NCBI GenBank assembly: GCA_963837775.1
Contig: CAWIOX010000029.1
Location: 62,001-126,000 of the forward strand
Reading direction: 5' to 3'
Origin: CAWIOX01 sp963837775
Lineage (GTDB): Bacteria > Pseudomonadota > Gammaproteobacteria > Burkholderiales > Burkholderiaceae_D
Length of the DNA: 64,000 nucleotides
Below are positions 45,353 to 53,371 of this stretch, one piece after another. The number at the start of each line of letters is the position of its first letter. Position 1 is the first letter of the stretch. A program made the position numbers and the translations under genes. A model generated the notes under the pieces. The model made no database searches. It saw only the letters and a program-made list of their open reading frames with translations, and was not told the origin of the DNA.

Positions 45353-46281
45353 AATGCACCCACCAATTCCGGCACGGCGGCAAACAGATCCGCCACCAGG
45401 CCATAGTCGGCTACGCTGAAGATCGGCGCCTCCGGGTCCTTGTTGATCGCCACGATCACCTTCGAATCCTTCATCCCTGCCAGGTGCTGGATCGCCCCCG
45501 AGATGCCTGCCGCAATGTACAGCTGCGGCGCCACGATCTTGCCGGTCTGGCCCACCTGCAGGTCGTTCTGCGCGTAGCCCGCGTCCACCGCCGCACGGCT
45601 GGCGCCAATGGCAGCGCCCAGCTTGTCGGCCAGCGGCGTCATCACCTGATTGAACTTCTCTGCACTGCCCAGGCCGCGCCCGCCGGAGACGATGATCTTG
45701 GCCGCCGTCAGTTCCGGACGGTCATTCGCGGCAATCTGGCTACCGACAAAGTGCGACTTTCCGCTGTCGGCCGTCGGTGTGACGGTTTCGATCACGGCAC
45801 AGCCGCCGCAGGCCGCGGCCGCGTCAAATCCGGTGCTGCGTACCGTGATCACCTTGATGGCATCGCTGCTTTGCACGGTAGCGATGGCGTTGCCGGCGTA
45901 GATCGGGCGTTCGAAGGTGTCGGCGCTGTCGACCCTGGAGATCTCGCTGATCTGCGCGACGTCCAGTTTGGCCGCCACGCGCGGGGCGATGTTCTTGCCG
46001 CTGGCGGTGGCGGGAAACAGGATATGGCTGTAGCTGCCGGCAATGGCCAGCACCTGGGCGGCGACGTTTTCAGCGAGGCCGTGCGCGAAGGCTGCGCTGT
46101 CGGCGTGGATCACTTTGCTCACACCGGCAATCCGGGCCGCTGCCTGGGCGGCGGCGCCGGCATTGCTGCCGGCGACCAGGATATGGAGCTCGCTGCCGCA
46201 GGCGGCGGCAGCGGTGACGGTATGCAGCGTGCTTTGTTTTAACGAAGCGTTGTCGTGTTCAGCAATGACGAGTACGGCCAT
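45349..46281 (-). CDS. etfA: Electron-transfer flavoprotein alpha subunit
   Basis: The 310-residue alpha subunit binds FAD and forms a heterodimer with EtfB, carrying electrons from the acyl-CoA and glutaryl-CoA dehydrogenases of this operon to ETF-QO. The FAD-binding C-terminal part shows IIVSGGRGLGSAEKFNQVMT, then GASRAAVDAGYAQNDLQVGQ, TGKIVAPQLYIAAGISGAIQ and VAINKDPEAPIFSVADYGLV, all typical. Its stop overlaps the next gene's start. It is separated from etfB by 192 bp that contain a degraded copy of the dispersed repeat, unlike the tight etfBA spacing normally seen. Confidence 0.95.
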   Translation of the reverse strand: MAVLVIAEHDNASLKQSTLHTVTAAAACGSELHILVAGSNAGAAAQAAARIAGVSKVIHADSAAFAHGLAENVAAQVLAIAGSYSHILFPATASGKNIAPRVAAKLDVAQISEISRVDSADTFERPIYAGNAIATVQSSDAIKVITVRSTGFDAAAACGGCAVIETVTPTADSGKSHFVGSQIAANDRPELTAAKIIVSGGRGLGSAEKFNQVMTPLADKLGAAIGASRAAVDAGYAQNDLQVGQTGKIVAPQLYIAAGISGAIQHLAGMKDSKVIVAINKDPEAPIFSVADYGLVADLFAAVPELVGAL

Positions 46282-46348
46282 GATGTGTTCCTAATTAACA
46301 GGGTAAGCAGGATGAAGTGAGGGTTCAGCGCATTCAAAATACTGCATG

Positions 46349-46430
46349 GTGTATATTTTTCATTGCCAATAAATATGTGCGCGATATGCCATGAAAATGG
46401 TGATACTCCCTATTTTTTACGAAGCGCATC
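46349..46430 (-). repeat. Dispersed repeat, copy 4 (degraded, inverted), inside the etfB-etfA gap
   Basis: Read on the plus strand, GTATATTTTTCATTGCC, then ATAAATATGTGCG, ATGCCATGAAAATGG, TGATACTCCCTATTTTT and ACGAA follow the reverse complement of copy 3 base by base with scattered substitutions and one small gap. The copy is about 80 bp long and lacks the outer parts. It lies between the stop codon of etfB and the start codon of etfA. Confidence 0.65.
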
Positions 46431-46473
46431 GGGTTCCGGAGGCGTTGCGCGGGCAAGGCGTCACCGCCGTGCA

Positions 46474-47223
46474 TCAAATGACTTTCGCTTCGTTTCTGAG
46501 CTTGGCCACCAGCGTGGCGACGTCCGGCACCATGATGCCGGCACCGCGCCTGGGCGGCTCGGACACTTTGATGGTCTTGATGCGCGGGGTCACGTCGACA
46601 CCCAGGTCTTCCGGCGTGAGGGTTTCCAGCGGCTTTTTCTTGGCCTTCATGATGTTCGGCAGCGTCACGTAGCGCGGCTCGTTGAGGCGCAGGTCGGTGG
46701 TAACGATCGCCGGCAGGGTCAGCGACAGGGTTTCGAGGCCGCCATCGATTTCCCTGGTGACAATGGCCTTGCCGCCGGCGACCTCGACCTTGGAAGCAAA
46801 GGTCGCCTGCGGCAGGTCAGCCAGCGCGGCGAGCATCTGGCCGGTCTGGTTGCAGTCGTCGTCGATCGCCTGCTTGCCCAGGATCACGAGGCCGGGTTGT
46901 TCCTTGTCCACCAGCGCCTTGAGCAGCTTGGCCACGGCCAGCGGCTGCAGTTCTGCGCTGGTTTCGACCAGGATGCCGCGGTCGGCGCCAATCGCCATCG
47001 CAGCGCGCAGGACTTCCTGGCACTGGGTGACACCACAGGAAACGGCAATGACTTCGCTCGCGACGCCCTTTTCCTTCAGGCGCACGGCCTCTTCGATGGC
47101 AATCTCGTCAAACGGGTTCATGCTCATCTTGACGTTGGCGATCTCGACACCGCTGTGGTCCGACTTGACCCGCACCTTGACGTTATAGTCGACCACGCGT
47201 TTGACGGGGACTAGTATTTTCAT
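46474..47223 (-). CDS. etfB: Electron-transfer flavoprotein beta subunit
   Basis: A 249-residue EtfB, which binds AMP and pairs with EtfA. The start MKILVPVKRVVDYNVKVRVK, MSMNPFDEIAIEEAVRLKEK, the AMP-binding LVILGKQAIDDDCNQTGQML and the ETF beta signature near VEVAGGKAIVTREIDGG are all present. ATG 47223 follows AAGGAGCAGAT; the frame is open for 38 codons upstream but that part is not family-like. It lies 43 bp after the dehydrogenase/reductase relic. Confidence 0.95.
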   Translation of the reverse strand: MKILVPVKRVVDYNVKVRVKSDHSGVEIANVKMSMNPFDEIAIEEAVRLKEKGVASEVIAVSCGVTQCQEVLRAAMAIGADRGILVETSAELQPLAVAKLLKALVDKEQPGLVILGKQAIDDDCNQTGQMLAALADLPQATFASKVEVAGGKAIVTREIDGGLETLSLTLPAIVTTDLRLNEPRYVTLPNIMKAKKKPLETLTPEDLGVDVTPRIKTIKVSEPPRRGAGIMVPDVATLVAKLRNEAKVI

Positions 47224-47266
47224 ATCTGCTCCTTGACTGGAAAAATGGACTCGAATCGACGCACCA

Positions 47267-48306
47267 TCATGGTTCGCCGATGGTGATGGCAATCTTCCCG
47301 AATTGATGACCGGCTTCCAGCTGGTCGAGCGCCGCATGGACCTCGCCGATCGGGTAACGGGAATCGATCACCGGGCGTAGTGCGGCACGCTGGGCGAACG
47401 CCAGCAAATCGCGGAATTCATCAAGATCGCCCAGGGTCGAACCGAAGATCTGCAGCTGGCGAATGAAGATGCGGCGCAAGTCGGCCGGCGGCTGGTCTCC
47501 GGTCGTCGCGCCGCAAGTGACGATGCGGCCGCCGCGAACCAGCGACTTGAGCGCGCTTGACCAGACTGCCTGACCCACGTTCTCGATCACGACATCGACG
47601 CCCCGCCCGCCCGTCAAGGCCATCACCTGTTTGGCGATGTCCTGGGTTGTGCCATTGATCGCGTGGTCCGCGCCCATGCTCAATGCACGCTGCAGTTTGG
47701 CATCGTCGCGGGAGGTGACGATAGCCCGGCTGCCCGCCAGCTTGGACAGCTGCAGTGCGGCCAGCGACACGCCGCCGCCGATGCCGAAGATCAGGACCGT
47801 CTCCCACGGTTTGAGCTGTGCTTTGGTAAACAGCATGCGCCAGGCCGTCAGATGGTTCACGCCCAGTGCGGCAGCTTCTGCAAAGTCCAGCGACTCGGGC
47901 ATGGCAAAAACATTCTCGCGCCGGCAGGCTGACGTATTCGGCCAGCGTGCCATCGCGGTGTTCTCCGAGGTACTGGATCGAGGTGCACAACACGCCCTCG
48001 CCGCGCTGGCAGAACTCACAGCGGCCGCATCCGATACCGGGGTGCAGCACCACACGCTGGCCGGGTTTCAGCAGGGTCTCGGCCGGGTCAACCTCCTCGA
48101 CGATGCCCGCGCCATCGAGCCCCATGATTTGCGGCAGCCGGTGCGTGATGCCTGCGCCGCTGTCGCGCATGTAGAGGTCAACCCGGTTGAGGGTGGCGGC
48201 GTGCATGCGGACCAGGACTTCGCCCGGGCCGCGTACCGGCTTGGGTCGCTCGCCGATCTGCACAACTTCATTGCCGCCGTGGCCTGTGATGATATACCGC
48301 CTTCAT
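47267..48306 (-). pseudogene. Zinc-type alcohol dehydrogenase/quinone reductase-like (MDR) gene with two frameshifts
   Basis: The family sequence begins at ATG 48306 (MKAVY), is shifted by one base near 48292, continues VQIGERPKPVRGPGEVLVRM, MGLDGAGIVEEVDPAETLLK and the structural-zinc cysteines in GCGRCEFCQRGEGVLC, is shifted again near 47922 by one extra G, and then reads NVFAMPESLDFAEAAALGVN with the NAD(P) motif IFGIGGGVSLAALQL to the stop at 47267. Repaired, it would be a medium-chain dehydrogenase of about 345 residues. Its role in the operon is unclear; a hydroxyacyl or cyclic alcohol oxidation is conceivable. The ribosome-binding site AGGGGAAA is intact. Confidence 0.85.
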
Positions 48307-48346
48307 GATGTTTCCCCTGCCAATGTGATGTTGGATCGTGTTCCGT

Positions 48347-49534
48347 TCAAAAAGCGGCGATCCCTGTGATCGCGCGGCCGAGAATCAGCGCATGCACGTC
48401 GTGCGTGCCCTCGTAGGTGTTGACCACTTCGAGGTTCACCATGTGCCGGATCACGCCGAATTCGTCGCTGATGCCGTTGCCGCCCAGCATGTCGCGCGCG
48501 ACGCGGGCGATATCCAGCGCCTTGCCGCAGGAATTGCGCTTCATGATCGAGGTGATCTCGACCGCCGCGGTGCCGTCATCCTTCATCCGGCCCAGCTGCA
48601 GGCAGCCCTGCAGGCCGAGCGTGATGTCGGTCAGCATGTCGGCCAGCTTTTTCTGGATCAGCTGGTTGGCGGCCAGCGGGCGGCCGAACTGCTTGCGGTC
48701 CAGCACGTACTGGCGCGCACGGTGGAAGCAATCTTCGGCCGCGCCCAGCGCGCCCCAGGCGATGCCGTAGCGGGCGGAGTTGAGGCAGGTGAACGGGCCT
48801 TTCAGGCCGCGCACGTCGGGGAATGCGTTCTCTTCCGGGCAGAACACCTGGTCCATCACGATCTCGCCGGTGATGCTGGTGCGCAGCCCCACCTTGCCGT
48901 GAATCGCGGGCGCGGACAGGCCTTTCCAGCCCTTCTCCAGCACGAAGCCGCGGATCGCGCCCTCATCGTCCTTGGCCCAGACCACGAACACGTCGGCGAT
49001 CGGGCTGTTGGTGATCCACATCTTGCTGCCGCTGATGCTGTAGCCGCCGGCCACCTTTTTCGCGCGCGTGATCATGCTGCCGGGATCGGAGCCGTGGTTC
49101 GGTTCGGTCAGGCCGAAACAGCCGATCCATTCGCCGCTGGCCAGTTTCGGCAGGTACTTCTGTTTCTGCGCTTCGGTGCCGAACTCGTTGATCGGCACCA
49201 TCACCAGCGACGATTGCACGCTCATCATCGAGCGGTAGCCGGAGTCAATCGCCTCCACCTCGCGCGCCACCAGGCCGTAACAAACATAATTCAGGCCCGA
49301 GCCGCCATAGGCTTCGGGAATGGTCGTTCCCAACAGACCGAGTTCGCCCATCTCGCGAAAGATCGCCGGATCGGTCGTTTCGTTGCGAAAGGAATCGAGC
49401 ACACGGGGGCTCAGGCGTTCCTGGCAATACGCGCGCGCCGCATCGCGCACCTGGCGCTCGTCGTCGCTGAGCTGGTGGTCGAGCAGCAGCGGGTCGTTCC
49501 ACTGGAAGGAGGCATGTTTGGTGCTTGAGGTCAT
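48347..49534 (-). CDS. gcdH: Glutaryl-CoA dehydrogenase
   Basis: Glutaryl-CoA dehydrogenase oxidises and decarboxylates glutaryl-CoA to crotonyl-CoA, giving electrons to ETF. The 395-residue protein has SMMSVQSSLVMVPINEFGTE, the FAD contact CFGLTEPNHGSDPGSM, ISGSKMWITNSPIADVFVVW, DRKQFGRPLAANQLIQKKLA and the catalytic-base region VNTYEGTHDVHALILGRAIT with the glutamate. These are characteristic of GcdH rather than other acyl-CoA dehydrogenases. It connects pimeloyl-CoA beta-oxidation with central metabolism. A decayed fragment of a second gcdH is at 4165-4437. Confidence 0.94.
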   Translation of the reverse strand: MTSSTKHASFQWNDPLLLDHQLSDDERQVRDAARAYCQERLSPRVLDSFRNETTDPAIFREMGELGLLGTTIPEAYGGSGLNYVCYGLVAREVEAIDSGYRSMMSVQSSLVMVPINEFGTEAQKQKYLPKLASGEWIGCFGLTEPNHGSDPGSMITRAKKVAGGYSISGSKMWITNSPIADVFVVWAKDDEGAIRGFVLEKGWKGLSAPAIHGKVGLRTSITGEIVMDQVFCPEENAFPDVRGLKGPFTCLNSARYGIAWGALGAAEDCFHRARQYVLDRKQFGRPLAANQLIQKKLADMLTDITLGLQGCLQLGRMKDDGTAAVEITSIMKRNSCGKALDIARVARDMLGGNGISDEFGVIRHMVNLEVVNTYEGTHDVHALILGRAITGIAAF

Positions 49535-49570
49535 GGTGGTCTTTCAAAAAGGGGAAAAGAAGAGGGTCGC

Positions 49571-50731
49571 TCAGTCACGCCGCATCAATTCGCGCCCGAT
49601 GATGATTTGCTGGATCTGGGTGGTGCCTTCATACAGGCGCAGCAGGCGTACGTCGCGGTAAAAGCGCTCGACCGGGTATTCGTTGATGTAGCCGGCGCCG
49701 CCGTGAATCTGCACGCCACGATCGGCTACGCGGCCGACCATCTCGGTGCAGAACAGCTTGGCGCAGGACACGCGCATGGAAACGTCTGGATCCGACATGT
49801 GGGCCGGCTTGCCGTCGAAACGCCTGGCGACGTCCTGTACCAGCGACCAACCTGCCAGTAGTTCCGCCTGGCTGTCAGCCAGCATGGCCTGGATCAGCTG
49901 GAACTCGCCGATGGCCTTGCCGAACTGCTTGCGGTCGCGGGCGTAAGCTGTGGCCTCCTCCAGGATGCGCTGCGCCATGCCGCAAGACACGGCCGAAATG
50001 TTCAGGCGACCACGGTCGAGCACTTTCATCGCCGTCTTGAAGCCTTGGCCGGGAACGCCGCCGATGATGTTGACCGCCGGAACGCGGACGTTCTCGAGGA
50101 TCACGTCGCAGGTCTTGGTGCCGCGCTGGCCCATTTTCTTGTCGGCCTTGCCCAGCTTGATGCCCGGCAGGTCGGCCGGCACGATGAACGACGAGACGCC
50201 ACCGGCGCCCGGCCCGCCGGTGCGTGCCATCAGGGTGAAGGCGCCGGCGCGCGGCGCGTTGGTGATGAAGCGCTTAGTGCCGTTGAGCACGTAGTGGTCG
50301 CCGTCGAGGTCAGCACGGGTCTTGAGAGAGGCGGCGTCGGAACCGGCATCGGGTTCGGTCAGCGCGAACGACATGATCAGTTCGCCGCTGGCCACACGCG
50401 GCAGAAACTCACGCTTCTGCGCTTCGGTGCCGTCCATCAGGATGCCCTGCGAACCGATGCCGATATTGGTGCCGAACACCGAGCGGAACGCCGCCGCGGT
50501 GCGCCCAAGCTCATAGTTGACCTGGACTTCCTGGCTTACGGAAAGGCCGATGCCTTCGAATTCCTCGGGAACTGTCAGACCGAACAGGCCGATGGCCTTC
50601 ATGTCTTCGACGATGTCGGCGGGCACTTCGTCGGTTTCTTCCAGGATATTTTCAGCGGGAACCAGCCGTTCCTTGACGAAGCGCTGGACTGTGGCGAGCA
50701 GGAGATCAAAGGATTCGTTATCTAGTGACAT
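49571..50731 (-). CDS. Acyl-CoA dehydrogenase, possibly acting on pimeloyl-CoA
   Basis: A 386-residue acyl-CoA dehydrogenase when started at MSLDNESFDLL (50731); ATG 50746 is an alternative and neither has a strong ribosome-binding site. Motifs are MSFALTEPDAGSDAASLKTR (flavin/substrate contact), GTKRFITNAPRAG, DRKQFGKAIGEFQLIQAMLA and RDVRLLRLYEGTTQIQQIII with the usual catalytic glutamate. The operon lacks a two-subunit PimCD, so this single-gene enzyme is the best candidate for the first oxidation of pimeloyl-CoA, but that is inferred from context. Confidence 0.88.
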   Translation of the reverse strand: MSLDNESFDLLLATVQRFVKERLVPAENILEETDEVPADIVEDMKAIGLFGLTVPEEFEGIGLSVSQEVQVNYELGRTAAAFRSVFGTNIGIGSQGILMDGTEAQKREFLPRVASGELIMSFALTEPDAGSDAASLKTRADLDGDHYVLNGTKRFITNAPRAGAFTLMARTGGPGAGGVSSFIVPADLPGIKLGKADKKMGQRGTKTCDVILENVRVPAVNIIGGVPGQGFKTAMKVLDRGRLNISAVSCGMAQRILEEATAYARDRKQFGKAIGEFQLIQAMLADSQAELLAGWSLVQDVARRFDGKPAHMSDPDVSMRVSCAKLFCTEMVGRVADRGVQIHGGAGYINEYPVERFYRDVRLLRLYEGTTQIQQIIIGRELMRRD

Positions 50732-50771
50732 GATGGATGAATCCATTCGTAGTAAGTAGGGTGAGCGGTCG

Positions 50772-51548
50772 TCAGCGGTGTTGGAACACCGGCTTGCGTT
50801 TGTCGAGGAAGGCGGCCATGCCTTCGTGCGCGTCAGCGCTGGCGAAGCGCGCATGCAGCTGGCGCCGTTCGAAGCCGATGCCTTCGGACAGCGACGACTC
50901 GAAGGCGCGGTTGACCGACTCCTTGATCGCCATCAGTGCGGGCAATGAGTAGCTCGCGATGGCCGTGGCGAGCGCGATGCTTTCGCTGTGCAAGGCGTCC
51001 GCCGGTACTACGCGCGAGACCAGGCCATAACGGTCGGCATCAAACGCATCCAGGGTCCGCGCGCTCAAGCACATGTCCATCGCCTTGGCCTTGCCGATCG
51101 CGAGCGGCAGCCGCTGCGTGCCGCCGGCGCCGGGCAGCATCGCCAGCTTGATCTCGGGCAACGCGAATTTTGCGCTGTCGGCGGCAATCACGATGTCGCA
51201 GGCCAGCGCCAGTTCGCAGCCGCCACCCATCGCGAAACCGGCCACGGCAGCGATCACCGGCTTGCGCACCCGGCGGATGGTTTCCCAGTTGCGGGTAATG
51301 AAGTCGCTTTGGTAGACATCCATATAGTCCCAGTCCGCCATCGCCGCGATATCGGCCCCGGCGGCAAACGCCTTGGCGTTGCCGGTGATGACGATGGCGC
51401 CGATGGCCTGGTCTGCATCAAACGCCAGCAGCGCGCACCCCAAGGCATCCATCAACGCATCGTTGAGGGCGTTCATCTGTTGCGGCCGATTCAGCGTGAT
51501 CATGCCGACCCGGCCAATGGTCTCTGTCAGAACAAGGGGATCTTCCAT
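50772..51548 (-). CDS. badK: Cyclohex-1-ene-1-carboxyl-CoA hydratase (BadK-like)
   Basis: A crotonase-fold hydratase. With ATG 51548 (preceded by CCGAAGGCAACAATC) it has 258 residues, the length I know for BadK; ATGs at 51587 and 51605 would add 13 and 19 residues. Motifs include GRVGMITLNRPQQMNALNDA, the oxyanion-hole AFAAGADIAAM, AAVAGFAMGGGCELALACDI and KLAMLPGAGGTQRLPLAIGK with catalytic glutamates. Gene order with aliA, aliB, badI and badH supports BadK, which hydrates cyclohex-1-enecarboxyl-CoA to 2-hydroxycyclohexanecarboxyl-CoA. PaaF is the closest alternative family. Confidence 0.87.
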   Translation of the reverse strand: MEDPLVLTETIGRVGMITLNRPQQMNALNDALMDALGCALLAFDADQAIGAIVITGNAKAFAAGADIAAMADWDYMDVYQSDFITRNWETIRRVRKPVIAAVAGFAMGGGCELALACDIVIAADSAKFALPEIKLAMLPGAGGTQRLPLAIGKAKAMDMCLSARTLDAFDADRYGLVSRVVPADALHSESIALATAIASYSLPALMAIKESVNRAFESSLSEGIGFERRQLHARFASADAHEGMAAFLDKRKPVFQHR

Positions 51549-51594
51549 GATTGTTGCCTTCGGAGCTGGATTGGTGAGATGTGACATGGGGGCC

Positions 51595-53241
51595 TCAAAT
51601 TGCACCGTCGAGCAGCATCTTGCGCAGCTTGAATTTCTGGATCTTCCCGGTCGGTGTGGCAGGCATCGCTTCGCGCACGATCAGCCGCTCGGGAATGTAT
51701 TGGATGGCGATTTTCTGCGCTTTCAGGAAGTCCACAATCGAGGCCAGGTCGACGCTTTGGCCCAGTTTCGGGACAACGATGGCGCAGGCCCGTTCACCCA
51801 GCCGCTCGTCGGGATAGGCGACGATGACGACCGTATCGATCGGCCGGGTGCCGGTACAGCATCGTTTCGATCTCAACCACCGGGATGTTCTCGCCGCCGC
51901 GGATGATCACATCCTTGCTGCGTCCGGTGATACGGATATAGCCCTGCGCGTCAATGCGCGCCAGGTCGCCGGTGTCGAACCAGCCCTCGGCATCGGTCGC
52001 ATTGAACTGCGGACGATGCAGGTAGCCGCCAAAGTTCGAGCAGGAGCGCAGCAGCAACTGGCCTGGGACACCAGGCGGGAGCGCAGCGCCATCGAAATCG
52101 ACTACCTTCAGCTTCCACGCCAGGCAGCGGGAAACCGTCGCTGTTGACCGAACGCTCGTCGTCGTCTTCGGGTCTGGTCAGCGTGACGGCCCCGTTTTCG
52201 GTCATGCCCCAGGCCGAAATGATCTTGGTGCCCATCGCCTTGCGCGCCTGCTCGACCAATGGCCCTGGAATCGGTGCGCCGGCACACAGGAAGGTGCGCA
52301 GCGTCGGCACGGTGTTACCGGATTCCGTCACGATCTTGGCCAGGTCGGTCAGGAACGGCGTCGACGCCATCGTGAACGTGACGCCGTGTTCGCGGATCAG
52401 CTTGATTGCCGTCTTGGGTTCCCAGATGTCCTGCAGCACGGCGCCGGCCTTGAGCATGATGGGCATCATCAGCCCGTACATGAAACCGGTCTGATGCGAC
52501 ATCGGGGATGCCATCAGCACCACATCGTCGGCGCCCAAGTGCAGCCGTTCTGCATACGGGAAGATGTTGGACATGGTGGTGTTGGCGGAGTGCATCACGC
52601 CCTTCGGTTCACCGGTGGTGCCCGAGGTGTAGATCAGTTGCGTGATATCGTCCGGGCCCGGGCGGCTGCGGCTCAGGATATCCTTGGCATCCGGCTCCTG
52701 TTCCCATTTCGGCTCGCTCAGCAGCGCCTCGAAGCTGTTGGCGCCGCTGCCGCCCACGATCACCACATGCTGGAGGTCCGGCAGCGTGGGCTGCAAGGCC
52801 GTCACCATCTGTTCGTAGTCGAAGCCGCGAAACACCTTGGGCGCAATCATGACCTTGGCAGCACCCATGCTTGAGCATGAACGACAGTTCGTTCTCGCGG
52901 AAAATGTGCATCAGCGGGTTCATCACCGCGCCGATGCGCGAGCAGGCCAGATACGTCAGCGTGAACTGCCACCAGTTGGGCAACTGGCACGACACCACGT
53001 CGTTGCGGCCCACGCCCAGGCGCGACAGGCCGACGGCGATGCGATCGGCCATGGTTGCCAGTTCGCGGTAAGTAAAGCTCGTGGTCGCTCCACCCTCGAC
53101 CTGTACGGCCGTGAGTGCGATTTTGTCAGGAATGCTCGCTACACAGGCGTCCAGATGGTCGTTGATCGTCTTGTCGTGCCACAGTCCTTGCGCAATGCTC
53201 GCCGCGCGGCGCGGCGGAATCAAAACAGCATCGAATTCCAT
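51595..53241 (-). pseudogene. aliA: Cyclohexanecarboxylate-CoA ligase (AliA-like) with three frameshifts
   Basis: The gene begins at ATG 53241 after AAAGGAGACAAATC and reads MEFDAVLIPPRRAASIAQGL. One extra G near 52865 shifts the frame; the next part has the ATP phosphate loop YTSGTTGEPKGVMH and SAWGMTENGAVTLTRPEDDD. Further shifts near 52115 and 51846 separate YIRITGRSKDVIIRGGENIP from the catalytic-lysine end ATPTGKIQKFKLRKMLLDGA. Repaired, it would be an AMP-forming ligase of about 548 residues that activates cyclohexanecarboxylate. The AliA identity rests on gene order with aliB and badHIK. Confidence 0.85.
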
Positions 53242-53263
53242 GATTTGTCTCCTTTATTGATCC

Positions 53264-53293
53264 GGCACGATGAAGTCTTGACTTCATCGTGCC
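53264..53293. other. Perfect 14-bp hairpin between aliB and aliA
   Basis: GGCACGATGAAGTC at 53264-53277 and its exact complement GACTTCATCGTGCC at 53280-53293 form a long stem with a two-base centre. No T-run follows on either side. Its place between two genes of the same operon suggests an RNA-processing or partial attenuation signal, or a trace of a mobile sequence. Confidence 0.6.
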
Positions 53294-53302
53294 CCGTTCT
53301 CA

Positions 53303-53323
53303 CCCTCTCCCTCTGGGAGAGGG
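53303..53323. repeat. REP-like palindrome (CCCTCTCCC / GGGAGAGGG)
   Basis: A 9-bp perfect stem with loop TCT, followed by TTGGGGTGAGGGG, is the kind of extragenic palindrome I know as widely dispersed in proteobacterial genomes. Only this copy is in the window. It sits ten bases from the 14-bp hairpin in the aliB-aliA gap. Confidence 0.6.
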
Positions 53324-53371
53324 TTGGGGTGAGGGGAAGTTGTTTGCTTTACTGCCGTGCCGGAACCAGGC

